Positions 51,594-60,202 of a stretch of DNA of 64,000 bases are shown one piece after another (within the stretch, counting starts at the first letter, position 1; every line of letters begins with the position of its first letter). This DNA is from Candidatus Desulforudis audaxviator MP104C (GTDB lineage: Bacteria; Bacillota; Desulfotomaculia; Desulfotomaculales; Desulforudaceae). Both the position numbers and the translations under genes were made by a program. The notes beneath the pieces were generated by a model. The model ran no database searches. It was not told where the DNA came from and worked only from the letters and a program-made list of their open reading frames with translations. The stretch is from NCBI RefSeq assembly GCF_000018425.1, contig NC_010424.1, forward strand, positions 1,240,001 through 1,304,000, given 5' to 3'.

Positions 51594-53162
51594 ATGCCTG
51601 AAAAGCAGTCGGTGGCCCAGGGGACGCTGGTCCTTACCGCTTCCAGCCTTTTCAACCGCATACTCGGATTCGTCTACCAGGTCCTGATGGTCCGCCTGCT
51701 GAAGGCTGAAGGCATCGGGCTTTTCAGCATGATCTATCCGGTGTACGTCCTGTTTCTGGTGGTAGCCAGCGCGGGGATACCGGTGGCCATCGCCAAGGTG
51801 GTGGCCGAGGAGTCCGCCCGCGGCAACCTCGCGAACGCCTACCGGATCTTCCGGATCTCCCTGGGCTTCGTCTTCGGTTCCGCGCTGGTGTTGACGGTTG
51901 CCCTGTTGCACTACGGCACGCCGCTGTTGATAATGGTGTTCGACAATCCTGATGTCCACCTGGCCTTCAAGGTGCTCACCCCCGGGATACTGGTCGTTTC
52001 GGTGTGTTCAGCTTTCCGGGGTTTCTTCCAGGGATTGCAACAGATGACACCTACGGCGGTGACCCAGGCGGTGGAGCAGTCGGTGCGCGTGGTCTGCGGT
52101 CTGGTGCTGGCGTACCTGCTGATGCCCCGGGGCATCGCCTGGGCCACGGCCGGGGCCTCCGCCGGGGTGGTCCTGGGAGAGTTGTCCGGTTTTTTGCTCA
52201 TGCTGCTGATCTTCTTCACCCGGAGGCCGGCGGTGGGCGGCGGAGCCGGGGTGCCGGCGTTCACCGAATCCCTGGGGGTCATCTCCCGCCGCATCTTCAG
52301 TCTGGCCGGGCCGGTTACCGTTTCCCGGGTGTTGTCCACCGCCCTTTTGTCGGTCGACGCGGTGATGATTCCCAAGCGCCTCGCCGCGGCCGGCCTGTCC
52401 ACCGCCGAGGCCACCGCCAGTTACGGCAAACTGGCCGGGATGGCCCAGACCCTGCTGTTCACGCCCGGAATCTTCACGATCTCCCTGGCCACCGCCCTTC
52501 TGCCCGCCATCTCCAGCGCCCACGCCCGGGGGGACACCGCCCTGCTGCTCAACCGGGTCGGTTCGGCCCTCCGTCTCACCCTGCTGATCGGCATCCCCAG
52601 CGCCGTGATCTTTCTGACCCTTTCCAGACACATTTGTGGCTTGCTCTTCGGCTATCCTGACGCGGGGGCGATCCTCCAGGTTCTGGCTCTCGGGGGACCG
52701 TTTCTGTACATCATCCAGACCACCACGGGTATCCTGCAGGGATTAGGCAAGGCGGTGCAACCCCTGGTCAACCTGCTGATCGCCTCGCTGCTCAAAATCG
52801 CGGGTGTCTACTACTTGACGGCGGTGCCGGGCCTGGCGATGAACGGCGTCGCCCTGGCCTTGGTCGCCCACCTCATGGTTATGGCGCTCTTAAACCTCCG
52901 GGACATCCGCCGGTTAACCGGTTACCGTCTGGATTACCTGAACAGCTTGGGGAAAACCTCGCTCGGCGCTCTTGCCATGGTCGCGGTGATCCAATGGGTC
53001 AACCCGGCGCCGGACAGTGTCTCCGGCACTTTGCAGGCCGGCCTGGGCGGGCTGGCGGCGTACCTGGGGGTGGTGGTTTCAACCGGTGCGCTGGCGCGCG
53101 AGGAGCGGACGCGCCTGGACAGCCTTGTGCGCGACCTTCTGGGACGCGGGCGTGGCAGGTGA
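51594..53162 (+). CDS. spoVB: Stage V sporulation protein B / MOP-family flippase
   Basis: 522-residue polytopic protein (about 14 helices) of the MOP/MurJ-like family; SpoVB is the proposed lipid-II or polysaccharide flippase for spore cortex. Marks: QGTLVLTASSLFNRILGFVYQVLMVRLL, GIGLFSMIYPVYVLFLVVASAGIPVAIAKVVAEE, AFRGFFQGLQQMTPTAVTQAVEQSVRV, GILQGLGKAVQPLVNLLIAS. It is one of the few plus-strand genes, divergent from the EF-G-like gene across a 200-base gap in which I saw no convincing promoter, and converging on surE. Another flippase of the family is the alternative. Confidence 0.88.
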   Translation: MPEKQSVAQGTLVLTASSLFNRILGFVYQVLMVRLLKAEGIGLFSMIYPVYVLFLVVASAGIPVAIAKVVAEESARGNLANAYRIFRISLGFVFGSALVLTVALLHYGTPLLIMVFDNPDVHLAFKVLTPGILVVSVCSAFRGFFQGLQQMTPTAVTQAVEQSVRVVCGLVLAYLLMPRGIAWATAGASAGVVLGELSGFLLMLLIFFTRRPAVGGGAGVPAFTESLGVISRRIFSLAGPVTVSRVLSTALLSVDAVMIPKRLAAAGLSTAEATASYGKLAGMAQTLLFTPGIFTISLATALLPAISSAHARGDTALLLNRVGSALRLTLLIGIPSAVIFLTLSRHICGLLFGYPDAGAILQVLALGGPFLYIIQTTTGILQGLGKAVQPLVNLLIASLLKIAGVYYLTAVPGLAMNGVALALVAHLMVMALLNLRDIRRLTGYRLDYLNSLGKTSLGALAMVAVIQWVNPAPDSVSGTLQAGLGGLAAYLGVVVSTGALAREERTRLDSLVRDLLGRGRGR

Positions 53163-53170
53163 AACCCCAA

Positions 53171-53944
53171 CTAACTGCCTTTCCAGTCAACCGGCCACTT
53201 TTTCAAGGCGTCCAGGGCCTCGTAGTCGGTGAGATCGATCTTCACCGGGGTGATAGAGATGTGCCGGTCCTTGACGGCCCCGATGTCGGTGTCGGGATCG
53301 TGCCCGTCGGGGCTGAACGGTTTCCCGGCCATCCAGTAGTAGTATCGGCCCCGGGGGTCGACCCGCCGGTCCACGGCGTCGGCGTAACGCAGATTCCCCA
53401 GACGGGTCAGCCTGACGCCGACCGGCTTTCCGGGGGGTACGTTAATGTTCAGCAGGGTGTTCGCCGTGAATATCTCCCGGTACTCGAACACCAGCGGCAA
53501 AAGGCGGCGGGCGAAGGCGGCGGCCTCTTCAAACTCCGCTTCCCGGTGGCTGGCCAGGGAAATCGCCAGGGACGGCACGCCGTTGATCAGTCCCTCCATA
53601 GCGGCGGAAACGGTGCCGGAATAGAGTACGTCCGTACCCAGGTTCGGTCCGAGGTTGATGCCAGAAATCACCAGGTCAGGGGTTTCAGGCAGGAGCGATT
53701 CCAGGGCCAGTTTGACGCAGTCGGCCGGGGTGCCGTCGACGATCCAGCCGCAGCAGTTCCCGTCCGCGTGACAGGCCTCCCGCACCCGGATTGGCCGGTG
53801 CACGGTAATGGAGTGGCCGGTGGCGCTCCGCTCGCGGTCCGGAGCAATGATGTAAATAGTCTCGGCCAAGTCGGACAGCGCGTTGCGCAGTGCCTCCAGC
53901 CCGGGCGCGAAAATTCCGTCGTCGTTGGTCAGCAGTATCCGCAT
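53171..53944 (-). CDS. surE: 5'/3'-nucleotidase SurE
   Basis: Metal-dependent nucleoside-5'-monophosphate phosphatase. 257 residues with the N-terminal metal site ILLTNDDGIFAPGLEALR, DRERSATGHSITVHRPIRV, GTPADCVKLAL, PDLVISGINLGPNLGTDVLYSGTVSAAMEG. ATG 53944 has GGGAGAG five bases upstream and the conserved N-terminus follows directly. It lies downstream of the ypmA-like gene and the preQ0 set, all in one direction. Confidence 0.95.
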   Translation of the reverse strand: MRILLTNDDGIFAPGLEALRNALSDLAETIYIIAPDRERSATGHSITVHRPIRVREACHADGNCCGWIVDGTPADCVKLALESLLPETPDLVISGINLGPNLGTDVLYSGTVSAAMEGLINGVPSLAISLASHREAEFEEAAAFARRLLPLVFEYREIFTANTLLNINVPPGKPVGVRLTRLGNLRYADAVDRRVDPRGRYYYWMAGKPFSPDGHDPDTDIGAVKDRHISITPVKIDLTDYEALDALKKWPVDWKGS

Positions 53945-53958
53945 ACTCACTCTCCCGC

Positions 53959-54138
53959 TTACGTCTTATAAATCGCGATGACCATCTTTCCGTCCTCGTC
54001 CCTCGAAAGGCCGAAAACCAGCTCTCGGTCCTTCAATGATTTATTCAGAAAGTCCACCACGCGGTACATCTGGTCATACGGCTCGAAAGCCCGGGCACTG
54101 ATCAGCTCCAGTTTGCCCGCGGACCCGTCTTCCTTCAC
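53959..54138 (-). CDS. Small YpmA-family (DUF4264) protein
   Basis: A 59-residue gene. The product reads KLELISARAFEPYDQMY, then RVVDFLNKSLKDRELVFGLS and ends GKMVIAIYKT, which fits the YpmA family of Firmicutes as I recall it (function unknown). The GTG start at 54138 has GGAGGAGGG about eight bases upstream. It fills the gap between folE and surE with only 14 and 19 bases to spare, which supports it as a real gene. Confidence 0.8.
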   Translation of the reverse strand: MKEDGSAGKLELISARAFEPYDQMYRVVDFLNKSLKDRELVFGLSRDEDGKMVIAIYKT

Positions 54139-54157
54139 GGCCGCGCCCTCCTCCGCT

Positions 54158-54718
54158 CTAACGTCCTTTGATCAGGGCCAGCGCCTCCGTCCGGGTCTTG
54201 GCGTTGCGCTCAAAAATACCCCGCACCGCGGACGTCACCGTCTGGGCGCCGGGTTTGTTCACGCCGCGCATGGTCATGCACATATGTTCGGCCTCGATCA
54301 TGACCAGGACCCCGTGGGGCTCAAGCCTTTTCATTATAGCATCGGCGATCTGGGCGGTCAAACGCTCCTGCAGTTGCGGCCGGCGGGCGTAGCCATCCAC
54401 CACCCGGGCCAGTTTCGACAGGCCCGTAATCAGGCCCCGGCGGGGAATATAAGCCACGTGGGCCTTCCCCACCACCGGAAGGAGGTGGTGTTCACACACC
54501 GAGAACAGTGGGATATCCTTTACCAGGATCAATTCCTCGTGGTTCTCGGTGAAAAACTGCTCCAGTACCTCCTCCGGGTCGGTTTCCAGCCCGGAAAACA
54601 CCTCGGCATACATCCGGGCCACCCGGCGCGGGGTGTCCCGGAGCCCCTCCCGGTTCGGGTCTTCTCCGATGCTCTCGATAATCATGGTCACGGCCTGCTC
54701 AATTTTCTCCAGGTCCAC
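54158..54718 (-). CDS. folE: GTP cyclohydrolase I
   Basis: Opens GTP to 7,8-dihydroneopterin triphosphate, the entry to both folate and queuosine/preQ0 synthesis. 186 residues with [15 protein letters not shown], zinc-site [46 protein letters not shown], and [17 protein letters not shown] (second zinc Cys). Encoded 25 bases after queE, so it probably serves preQ0 synthesis. Confidence 0.97.
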   Translation of the reverse strand: MDLEKIEQAVTMIIESIGEDPNREGLRDTPRRVARMYAEVFSGLETDPEEVLEQFFTENHEELILVKDIPLFSVCEHHLLPVVGKAHVAYIPRRGLITGLSKLARVVDGYARRPQLQERLTAQIADAIMKRLEPHGVLVMIEAEHMCMTMRGVNKPGAQTVTSAVRGIFERNAKTRTEALALIKGR

Positions 54719-54743
54719 TGGTGCGCCTCCTTAAACGTCATAC

Positions 54744-55484
54744 TCAAAGGACTCCTAGGGTGCGGTGCACCTGGGGGATGACCCGTACGTCCGGAAGCCG
54801 GGCCAGACACCGTTCCTGCATCTCCAATAGGCGCTCCGGCGGGGCCGGGCGTACGCCGGAGACGGGGGTCACCGGCTGCAGCACCAGCATGGTCCGCCCG
54901 GCACCCGCCGACAGCAGTGCACAGACTGCGTCCAACTCCGCGTCCGTGGTTTCGGAGCCCACCACCACCTTCACGAAAGCGTGCGCGGGACCGATTGCCT
55001 CCAGGAACCGCCGGTGTTCCGCTTCCGGGAAAGGAAAGCCGGTCATGCTCGGCAGTTTCACGTCCATGGCCACAATGTCCACCAGCCGGGCCAACCGTTT
55101 CATGGCTTCCGGCAGAGTGCCATTCGTCTCCAGGTAGCACCTTCCCCCGTACTCGCGGAATCCCACCAGGAAGGACTCCAGGAAGTCGGCGTGCAGCAGC
55201 GGCTCCCCCCCGGTCAGCGCCAGGGCGTGGAAATGGGGAGCAACCGCCCGGCTGGTCCAGTCCAGAAGCATTTGCACCGTAACCGGGTTCGGATACCAGG
55301 TAAAGACCCGCCGGCCCGGGGTGTTCTCCACCCGGCACCGGCGCCCCGCCGGGGCCGGGGTGTCGCAGTAGGCGCACTGCAGGTTGCAGCCCGCAAAGCG
55401 TACAAACATGTGCCGGCAGCCCAGGTAAGGGCCTTCTCCCTGAACCGAGGTGAAAACCTCCGTTACTGGAGCCGTTATGGTCAT
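54744..55484 (-). CDS. queE: 7-carboxy-7-deazaguanine synthase (radical SAM)
   Basis: Radical-SAM enzyme contracting 6-carboxytetrahydropterin to 7-carboxy-7-deazaguanine. 246 residues: VFTSVQGEGPYLGCRHMFVRFAGCNLQCAYCDTP (read with the cluster motif CNLQCAYC, i.e. C-x3-C-x2-C), LTGGEPLLHADFL, ETNGTLPEA, DIVAMDVKLPS. Slightly long for the family but otherwise regular. It overlaps the DUF366 gene by four bases, as in a coupled operon. Confidence 0.95.
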   Translation of the reverse strand: MTITAPVTEVFTSVQGEGPYLGCRHMFVRFAGCNLQCAYCDTPAPAGRRCRVENTPGRRVFTWYPNPVTVQMLLDWTSRAVAPHFHALALTGGEPLLHADFLESFLVGFREYGGRCYLETNGTLPEAMKRLARLVDIVAMDVKLPSMTGFPFPEAEHRRFLEAIGPAHAFVKVVVGSETTDAELDAVCALLSAGAGRTMLVLQPVTPVSGVRPAPPERLLEMQERCLARLPDVRVIPQVHRTLGVL

Positions 55485-56044
55485 GGAACACCACGCACCT
55501 TACACCGCGCCTGGGCGGAACTCCTTATCTCCTCGGCGTAACCGCAGCTGACCCGCTGGGCGAACGACCAGATCGAATCCTCGTCCAGTCCGAGTTCGGC
55601 CAACCCTACGGCGGGTACCGGCACCCCGGCGGTGGTCACGTTGATCCCGGCGTGAATCATGGTGCTCACCGGAGTCAGGGTAGCGATGGAAACCGAAAGC
55701 TTCCGGTTCCCGAAATAAAGGTCGTCGCCCAGCCGGCGCAGCGATATTGCGGCTACTTCGCCCACCAGGTCTTTTATGATCGCCATCAGGAGCCGCTGGC
55801 GGTAGACCGTTTTCTCCAGATCCAGGTCGAAATGCTCCACGATGAAGTGGAGCATGTCCGGACTGTAAATCGGCGCGTGGTCAAGCCGGTCCCGGATGTC
55901 CACCAGAGCGTCGAGCTCCACCCGGCAGGGACCGCGGAAAGTGACGATGCTGTCCCCTTGAAGGTTGAAATGACGCAGCGCCCAGAGAGATGCCAACTGG
56001 CTCCCATCGTACTCCATCTGATGCTTGTGCACCAAAATCTTCAT
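55481..56044 (-). CDS. DUF366 family protein
   Basis: 187 residues of the DUF366 family, function unknown. Visible marks: MEYDGSQLASLWALRHFNLQGDSIVTFRGPCRVELDALVDIRD (start region), DMLHFIVEHFDLDLEKTVYRQRLL, and SVSIATLTPVSTMIHAGINVTTAGVPVPAVGL. No signal peptide or membrane segment. It lies exactly between queC (adjacent base) and queE (four-base overlap), strong evidence for a role in or next to preQ0/queuosine metabolism, for example handling a deazapurine intermediate; that is inference. Confidence 0.88.
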   Translation of the reverse strand: MKILVHKHQMEYDGSQLASLWALRHFNLQGDSIVTFRGPCRVELDALVDIRDRLDHAPIYSPDMLHFIVEHFDLDLEKTVYRQRLLMAIIKDLVGEVAAISLRRLGDDLYFGNRKLSVSIATLTPVSTMIHAGINVTTAGVPVPAVGLAELGLDEDSIWSFAQRVSCGYAEEIRSSAQARCKVRGVP

Positions 56045-56707
56045 TTAAACCCTCACCCCGCCCGCGCTCCTTTTCGCCCGTTCCAAGCGGCGGCAACTTT
56101 CACACACGCCGCAGGCTTCGTCCCCGCCGCGGTAGCAGCTCCAGACCAGGGACCAGGGCAGCCCCAGCCGTTGTCCCAGAGCAACGATCTCCGCCTTGTC
56201 GAGCTGCTGGGTGTAACTGATCACCCGGATTCCCGACAGCGTAGAGTAAGCCAGGGAGTGGTTGACGGCGTCCAGAAACTGCGGCGAGTTGTCCGGAAAG
56301 TGCTGTGCCTCCTCACGGTTGAACCCGGCGATGATCCGTTCACACCCCAGGGCCTCGGCGTAGCATGCCGCCACGTTCACCAGAAGGCCGTTCCGGTTGG
56401 GAACCCAGACCTGCCGGGCCGTTTCGGCAGACCGTACGGGATCGTCCAGCTCCATCTCCTCGGGTTCGGGAAGTCCCAAACGGCCCGTAAGCGCCGAGCA
56501 GTCGATTTCCCGGAGAAAAGGGAGTTCCACCACCTGGTGCCTGATCCCGTAGTGTGCGGACAGGGCCGCCGCGGCCGCGATCTCACGCCCGGCCGCCAGT
56601 TGACCGTAGTCCGCCGTCAGGCAGAGTGCGACTTCCAGGCTGCGCACGCCAAAGGCCAGGCACACGGCAGAGTCCAGTCCTCCGGAAAGCAACACTATTC
56701 CCTTCAT
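56045..56707 (-). CDS. queC: 7-cyano-7-deazaguanine synthase
   Basis: ATP-dependent conversion of 7-carboxy-7-deazaguanine to preQ0. 220 residues with the PP-loop GIVLLSGGLDSAVCLAFG, WVPNRNGLLVNVAACYAEALG, GFNREEAQHFPDNSPQFLDAV, and the zinc-binding cysteines in CYRGGDEACGVCESCRRLERA. Four bases after queD; first three genes of the set (queD, queC, DUF366) are essentially contiguous. Confidence 0.97.
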   Translation of the reverse strand: MKGIVLLSGGLDSAVCLAFGVRSLEVALCLTADYGQLAAGREIAAAAALSAHYGIRHQVVELPFLREIDCSALTGRLGLPEPEEMELDDPVRSAETARQVWVPNRNGLLVNVAACYAEALGCERIIAGFNREEAQHFPDNSPQFLDAVNHSLAYSTLSGIRVISYTQQLDKAEIVALGQRLGLPWSLVWSCYRGGDEACGVCESCRRLERAKRSAGGVRV

Positions 56708-56711
56708 CTAC

Positions 56712-57092
56712 TCATCCCTCCCGGTAGGTGGCAGCCGCTGCGGGCGACTCCCAAACCGTCACAGCGGTTAGGACCCCCGCCGGACCGATACCGGCCAGAC
56801 GCGCCTTCAACTCGGTGAATATGTGGCGGGCGATGTTCTCGGCCGTCGGGTTTTTCTCAGGCCCGAACGCCGCCAGCTCATTGAGGTAGCAATGGTCCAG
56901 TGCCCCCACCACCTGCCGCAGTTCATTTTTTAGTAACGCAAAATCCACCAGCATCCCGGCAGCGTTCAATTCCGGGCCAACCACCACGGCTTCCACTTCC
57001 CAGTTGTGACCGTGCAGCCGCCGGCACTGGTCCGGATACTCGTGCAGTCGGTGGGCCGCGGCAAAGGACGAACGGACGCGCAGTTCAAACAT
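56712..57092 (-). CDS. queD: 6-carboxy-5,6,7,8-tetrahydropterin synthase
   Basis: PTPS-family enzyme making 6-carboxytetrahydropterin from the FolE product. 126 residues with zinc histidines in SSFAAAHRLHEY and RRLHGHNW, catalytic Cys in PDQCRRLHGHN, and LDHCYLNEL and NPTAENIARHIF. The start is ATG 57092 (MFELRVRSS), seven bases after GGAGG; ATG 57098 is too close to that site. First gene of the preQ0 operon. Confidence 0.96.
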   Translation of the reverse strand: MFELRVRSSFAAAHRLHEYPDQCRRLHGHNWEVEAVVVGPELNAAGMLVDFALLKNELRQVVGALDHCYLNELAAFGPEKNPTAENIARHIFTELKARLAGIGPAGVLTAVTVWESPAAAATYREG

Positions 57093-57114
57093 CCGCATTC
57101 CTCCTGTGAAGACT

Positions 57115-57123
57115 AGTATAGCA
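57115..57123 (-). promoter_or_regulatory. Extended -10 promoter before queD
   Basis: TGCTATACT on the minus strand (57115-57123): an extended TGC plus -10 TATACT, with no clear -35. The transcript would start near 57108, leaving about 15 bases before queD, so there is no room for a preQ1 riboswitch downstream of it. Confidence 0.45.
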
Positions 57124-57189
57124 AACGGCGCAAGTCGTTATTTTAGGTTCGCTCCCCTTCACGGAAACTCCTTCCAGGGGAAAAGAGCA

Positions 57190-57211
57190 ATAAAACACCC
57201 CAGAGGGCGTT
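57190..57211 (-). terminator. Short intrinsic terminator after the TPR gene
   Basis: AACGCCC (57205-57211) and GGGTGTT (57194-57200) pair with loop TCTG, followed by TTATT. It lies about 35 bases past the TPR gene and ahead of the queD promoter. Confidence 0.5.
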
Positions 57212-57243
57212 ATCGGCTTATATGGGCATTATGGGAGGGACGG

Positions 57244-58377
57244 TTAACCGGTGAGACCCAGGGCCCGGTTATAGAAATCAATCGCCTGGTCTTCGGCGCC
57301 CGCAGCAACGAGCACATCGGCCTTCAGGCCCCAGTACAGACGGTTCTCGGGAGCTTCCTGCAACAACCGGTCGCAGATGGCGTTCGCCTCTTCGTGGCGT
57401 CCGAGCCGGACCAGACACTGCGCTTTGTTCGCCAGAAAGGTCTCCCGTTCCTTGTCGTCTAGTTCGAGAGCGCGCTCATAATGGTTCAGCGCCTCGGCAT
57501 ACTGCCGCTGCCGCTCCAGGCAGAGGCCGTAGTTGTTGTGCAGGGCCGCATCGTGCGGTGCGCTTTCGAGCGCGGTGCGGTAGCAGGCGGCGGCCGCTTC
57601 AAACCGACCCAGTTTCAGGTAGCAGGCCGCCAGGTTATTCAAAACGACGGTATCCTGAGGGGTCACGGCTTGAGCCATCTCGAAGCAGACAACGGCCTCG
57701 TCGTACCGCTTCAGGTGGAACAGGGCATATCCCTTGTTGATCAGAAGTTCCAGAGAGGAATGGTTCTTCCGCTGGGCCTTTTCGTAGCAGCTCAGGGCTT
57801 CCGGATAGCGTCTCAGGCGGTTTAGAGCCAGCCCGGTGTTCACCAGTATCTCCGGCGTCGTCCTTTGGGCCAGCGCTTGTTGAAAAAGAGACAGCGCCTC
57901 CTGGTCCCGGTCCAGGTGGAGCAGGCACAGACCCTTATTGTTCAGCACCGTGGCGTCTATCCGTCCCCCGCTGAGCGCCCGGGAGTAATACTCAATTGCC
58001 TTTTCGAAGTCACCGGTCTGAAAATACCAATTCCCCAGCGCCCCTAGGGCCGCAAAACGGTCCCCGATGACGGCCCCGTCGTCCTCCCGGCAGACCCGCT
58101 CCAGCCACTGGATGAAGTTCTCGTCAATCAGCAGGTTCGCCCGCCGGCAGTGCCAGGCCGCCTTCTCCAACTGTCCCATCTTCAGACAGTAGCGGGCGGC
58201 ATCCAGGTGCAGGTCCCCACGGTCCGGCTGGGCCTCGAGCGCCCGTTCCAGCAAGCGTACCGCCGTCCGCTCCGCGCCCAGGCGCCGTGCCATCCGGCTG
58301 GACCGGTGCCAGACATTCAAGCGCCGGATGCCGTTCTTGGCCCGTGTCCACGGGTTCCTTATCAATACCCAACGCAT
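57244..58377 (-). CDS. Tetratricopeptide-repeat protein
   Basis: 377 residues, almost entirely TPR units of 34 residues (for example ALGALGNWYFQTGDFEKAIEYYSRAL, VLNNLAACYLKLGRFEAAAACYRTAL, LHNNYGLCLERQRQYAEALNHYERAL), about nine of them, after a basic N-terminal stretch. No signal peptide, membrane segment or catalytic domain. A scaffold for protein contacts; partner unknown. The ATG at 58377 lies 11 bases after GGGGGGAGGG. Confidence 0.85.
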   Translation of the reverse strand: MRWVLIRNPWTRAKNGIRRLNVWHRSSRMARRLGAERTAVRLLERALEAQPDRGDLHLDAARYCLKMGQLEKAAWHCRRANLLIDENFIQWLERVCREDDGAVIGDRFAALGALGNWYFQTGDFEKAIEYYSRALSGGRIDATVLNNKGLCLLHLDRDQEALSLFQQALAQRTTPEILVNTGLALNRLRRYPEALSCYEKAQRKNHSSLELLINKGYALFHLKRYDEAVVCFEMAQAVTPQDTVVLNNLAACYLKLGRFEAAAACYRTALESAPHDAALHNNYGLCLERQRQYAEALNHYERALELDDKERETFLANKAQCLVRLGRHEEANAICDRLLQEAPENRLYWGLKADVLVAAGAEDQAIDFYNRALGLTG

Positions 58378-58500
58378 TTTCTGCAAAGCCCTCCCCCCGT
58401 TTTGCACATACCTTTCGCCGCTTGCGGTTCCTTATCCTTCCAGGATTGACATATTTATTACTACAAAAAATTGGGGGGAAGCTTTTAATTTCGACAGAGG

Positions 58501-59175
58501 TTATTCGGCCGGCCACTCCCGTATTATCCGTATACCGGAACTTGTCCCCAGGCGGTCGGCCCCGGCCTCCAGAAGGGCCAGCGCCGTTTTCAGGTCCCGG
58601 ATTCCCCCGGCGGCCTTAACGCCGAAATGGGAACCGACGGCTTTTCTCAGAAACCTGATTTCATCCGGTTGGGCTCCCGTGGGCCCGTAGCCGGTGGCGT
58701 TCTTGATGTAGTCCGCACCCGACCCGGTGGCCACCCAACAGGCCAGCAGCTTCTCGTCCGCGGTCAGAAACCCGGTTTCCGCGATGAGTTTGACCAGGAT
58801 ATCCCGGTTCACGTCCCGGGCACCCTCGATGACCTTGTCGGCTTCGGACATCAGGTATTTGGAGTCACCCTCCTTCAGGGCCCCAATGTTCAATACGATG
58901 TCGATCTCGTGGGCGCCGTCGGTGGCCGCCAGGCGGGCTTCAGTCACCTTGGTTTCGACAGCGTTCGCGCCGAGGGGAAACCCGATCACGGTGCAGACCT
59001 TGACCCCGGTTCCGTCTAGTTCCCGGGCGGCCAGGGATACAAAACACGGATTCACGCACACCGCACCGAAACCGAACTCCCGCGCTTCGCGGCAGAGGTT
59101 GCGCACCTCGTCCTGGGTGCCGTCGGCCCTCAGCAGGGTATGGTCAATGGCCTGAGCGAGCTTTAATCTGTCGAT
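58501..59175 (-). CDS. deoC: Deoxyribose-phosphate aldolase
   Basis: Cleaves 2-deoxyribose-5-phosphate to acetaldehyde and glyceraldehyde-3-phosphate. About 224 residues: AIDHTLLRADGTQ, CVNPCFVSLA, VIGFPLGA, EIDIVLNIG, the Schiff-base Lys in ILVKLIAETG, and GVKAAGGIRDL with the second Lys. Start problem: no ATG, GTG or TTG lies between the ribosome binding site AGGAGG and the conserved DHTLL. The best placed codon is ATC at 59175, eight bases after AGGAGG. The only standard upstream start is a TTG at 59232, inside ddl and without a ribosome binding site. Confidence 0.92.
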   Translation of the reverse strand: MDRLKLAQAIDHTLLRADGTQDEVRNLCREAREFGFGAVCVNPCFVSLAARELDGTGVKVCTVIGFPLGANAVETKVTEARLAATDGAHEIDIVLNIGALKEGDSKYLMSEADKVIEGARDVNRDILVKLIAETGFLTADEKLLACWVATGSGADYIKNATGYGPTGAQPDEIRFLRKAVGSHFGVKAAGGIRDLKTALALLEAGADRLGTSSGIRIIREWPAE

Positions 59176-59197
59176 ATCGCTCTCCTCCTGTTCTGAA

Positions 59198-60130
59198 TTA
59201 TCTTTCCTGGGCCAACCGCACCAGGTGCTCAACCAGGTCGGGAAAAGACATCCCGGCCGCCCGCGCGGCGTCGGGGAACAGGCTCACGTCGGTCAGGCCT
59301 GGAATGGTATTGATCTCCAGAATGAACGCTTCATTGCCCGAAACGATCAGGTCCACCCGGGCAAAACCCCGGCAACCCAGGGCCCGGTAAGCCCGCAAGG
59401 CCAGATCCGACACCCGCTCCTGGACCTCCCGGGGCACGCGCGGCGGGATCAGGTGGTCGCTCAGGCCCGGCGTGTACTTGGACTCGTAATCGTATTTTCC
59501 CGTCGCCGAAACAATTTCAATCAGGGGCAGCACCCGCGGTTCACGGTTGCCGAGTACCGCCGCCGTGAGTTCCGGGCCCGCGATAAACTTCTCAACCAGG
59601 ACCCGGGTTCCCCCGTAGGCGACGGCATCCGTAATGCGTGCCTCGAGGTCCTCCTCCCGCTCGACGATGTACACCCCGATCGAGGAACCCTGCGTGGGCG
59701 CCTTCACCACCACGGGCAGCCCCAGTTCGGCGACCACAGCCCGGGCGCTGTCCGCATCGCCCGCCTCCAGTTCCCGGTATTCCGGAACCGGCAGTCCGGC
59801 GTGGGCCAGAATTTTCTTGGTGGCGATTTTGTCCATGGCCAGGGCGCTGGCCAGGACCCCCGAGCCGGTGTAGGGGATGCCCAGTACCTCCAGGAGCCCC
59901 TGGACGGCCCCGTCTTCGCCCAGCGGACCGTGCAGGGCGATGAAGGCCAGCTCGATCCCGGTCTCCCGCACCGTCCGAGCTACGTCCCGGTTCACGTCGA
60001 TCGGCACCACCTCGTATCCCCTGGACTCCAGGGCGGCGCAGACCGCCCGGCCGCTTCTCAGCGAGACTTCCCGCTCCGCGGATAGACCGCCCATCAGCAC
60101 CCCAATTCTACGCACCAAACCGGGGACCAC
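59198..60130 (-). CDS. ddl: D-alanine-D-alanine ligase
   Basis: Makes the D-Ala-D-Ala dipeptide of peptidoglycan. 310 residues, ATP-grasp: IGVLMGGLSAEREVSLRSG, ALHGPLGEDGAVQGLLEVLGIPYTGSGVLASALAMDK (read in parts: HGPLGEDG, GIPYTGSG, ALAMDK), APTQGSSIGV, EKFIAGPELTAAVLG, GCRGFARVDLIV, LEINTIPGLTDVSLFP. The start is one of GTG 60130, TTG 60118 or GTG 60115; none has ideal spacing. Resistance-type variants would lack the Tyr in GIPYTGSG. Confidence 0.95.
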   Translation of the reverse strand: MVPGLVRRIGVLMGGLSAEREVSLRSGRAVCAALESRGYEVVPIDVNRDVARTVRETGIELAFIALHGPLGEDGAVQGLLEVLGIPYTGSGVLASALAMDKIATKKILAHAGLPVPEYRELEAGDADSARAVVAELGLPVVVKAPTQGSSIGVYIVEREEDLEARITDAVAYGGTRVLVEKFIAGPELTAAVLGNREPRVLPLIEIVSATGKYDYESKYTPGLSDHLIPPRVPREVQERVSDLALRAYRALGCRGFARVDLIVSGNEAFILEINTIPGLTDVSLFPDAARAAGMSFPDLVEHLVRLAQER

Positions 60131-60202
60131 CTCTCGGAGATACTTGCTCCCGACTACCCTTAAGAGTTTATTCTGGTTCTCCTGCTGAATTCCTCTACCG
60201 GC

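Noticed and set aside
57093-57243. preQ1 riboswitch ahead of queD
   Set aside because: The likely promoter leaves only about 15 bases of leader, and no preQ1 class I-III core was recognised in the gap.
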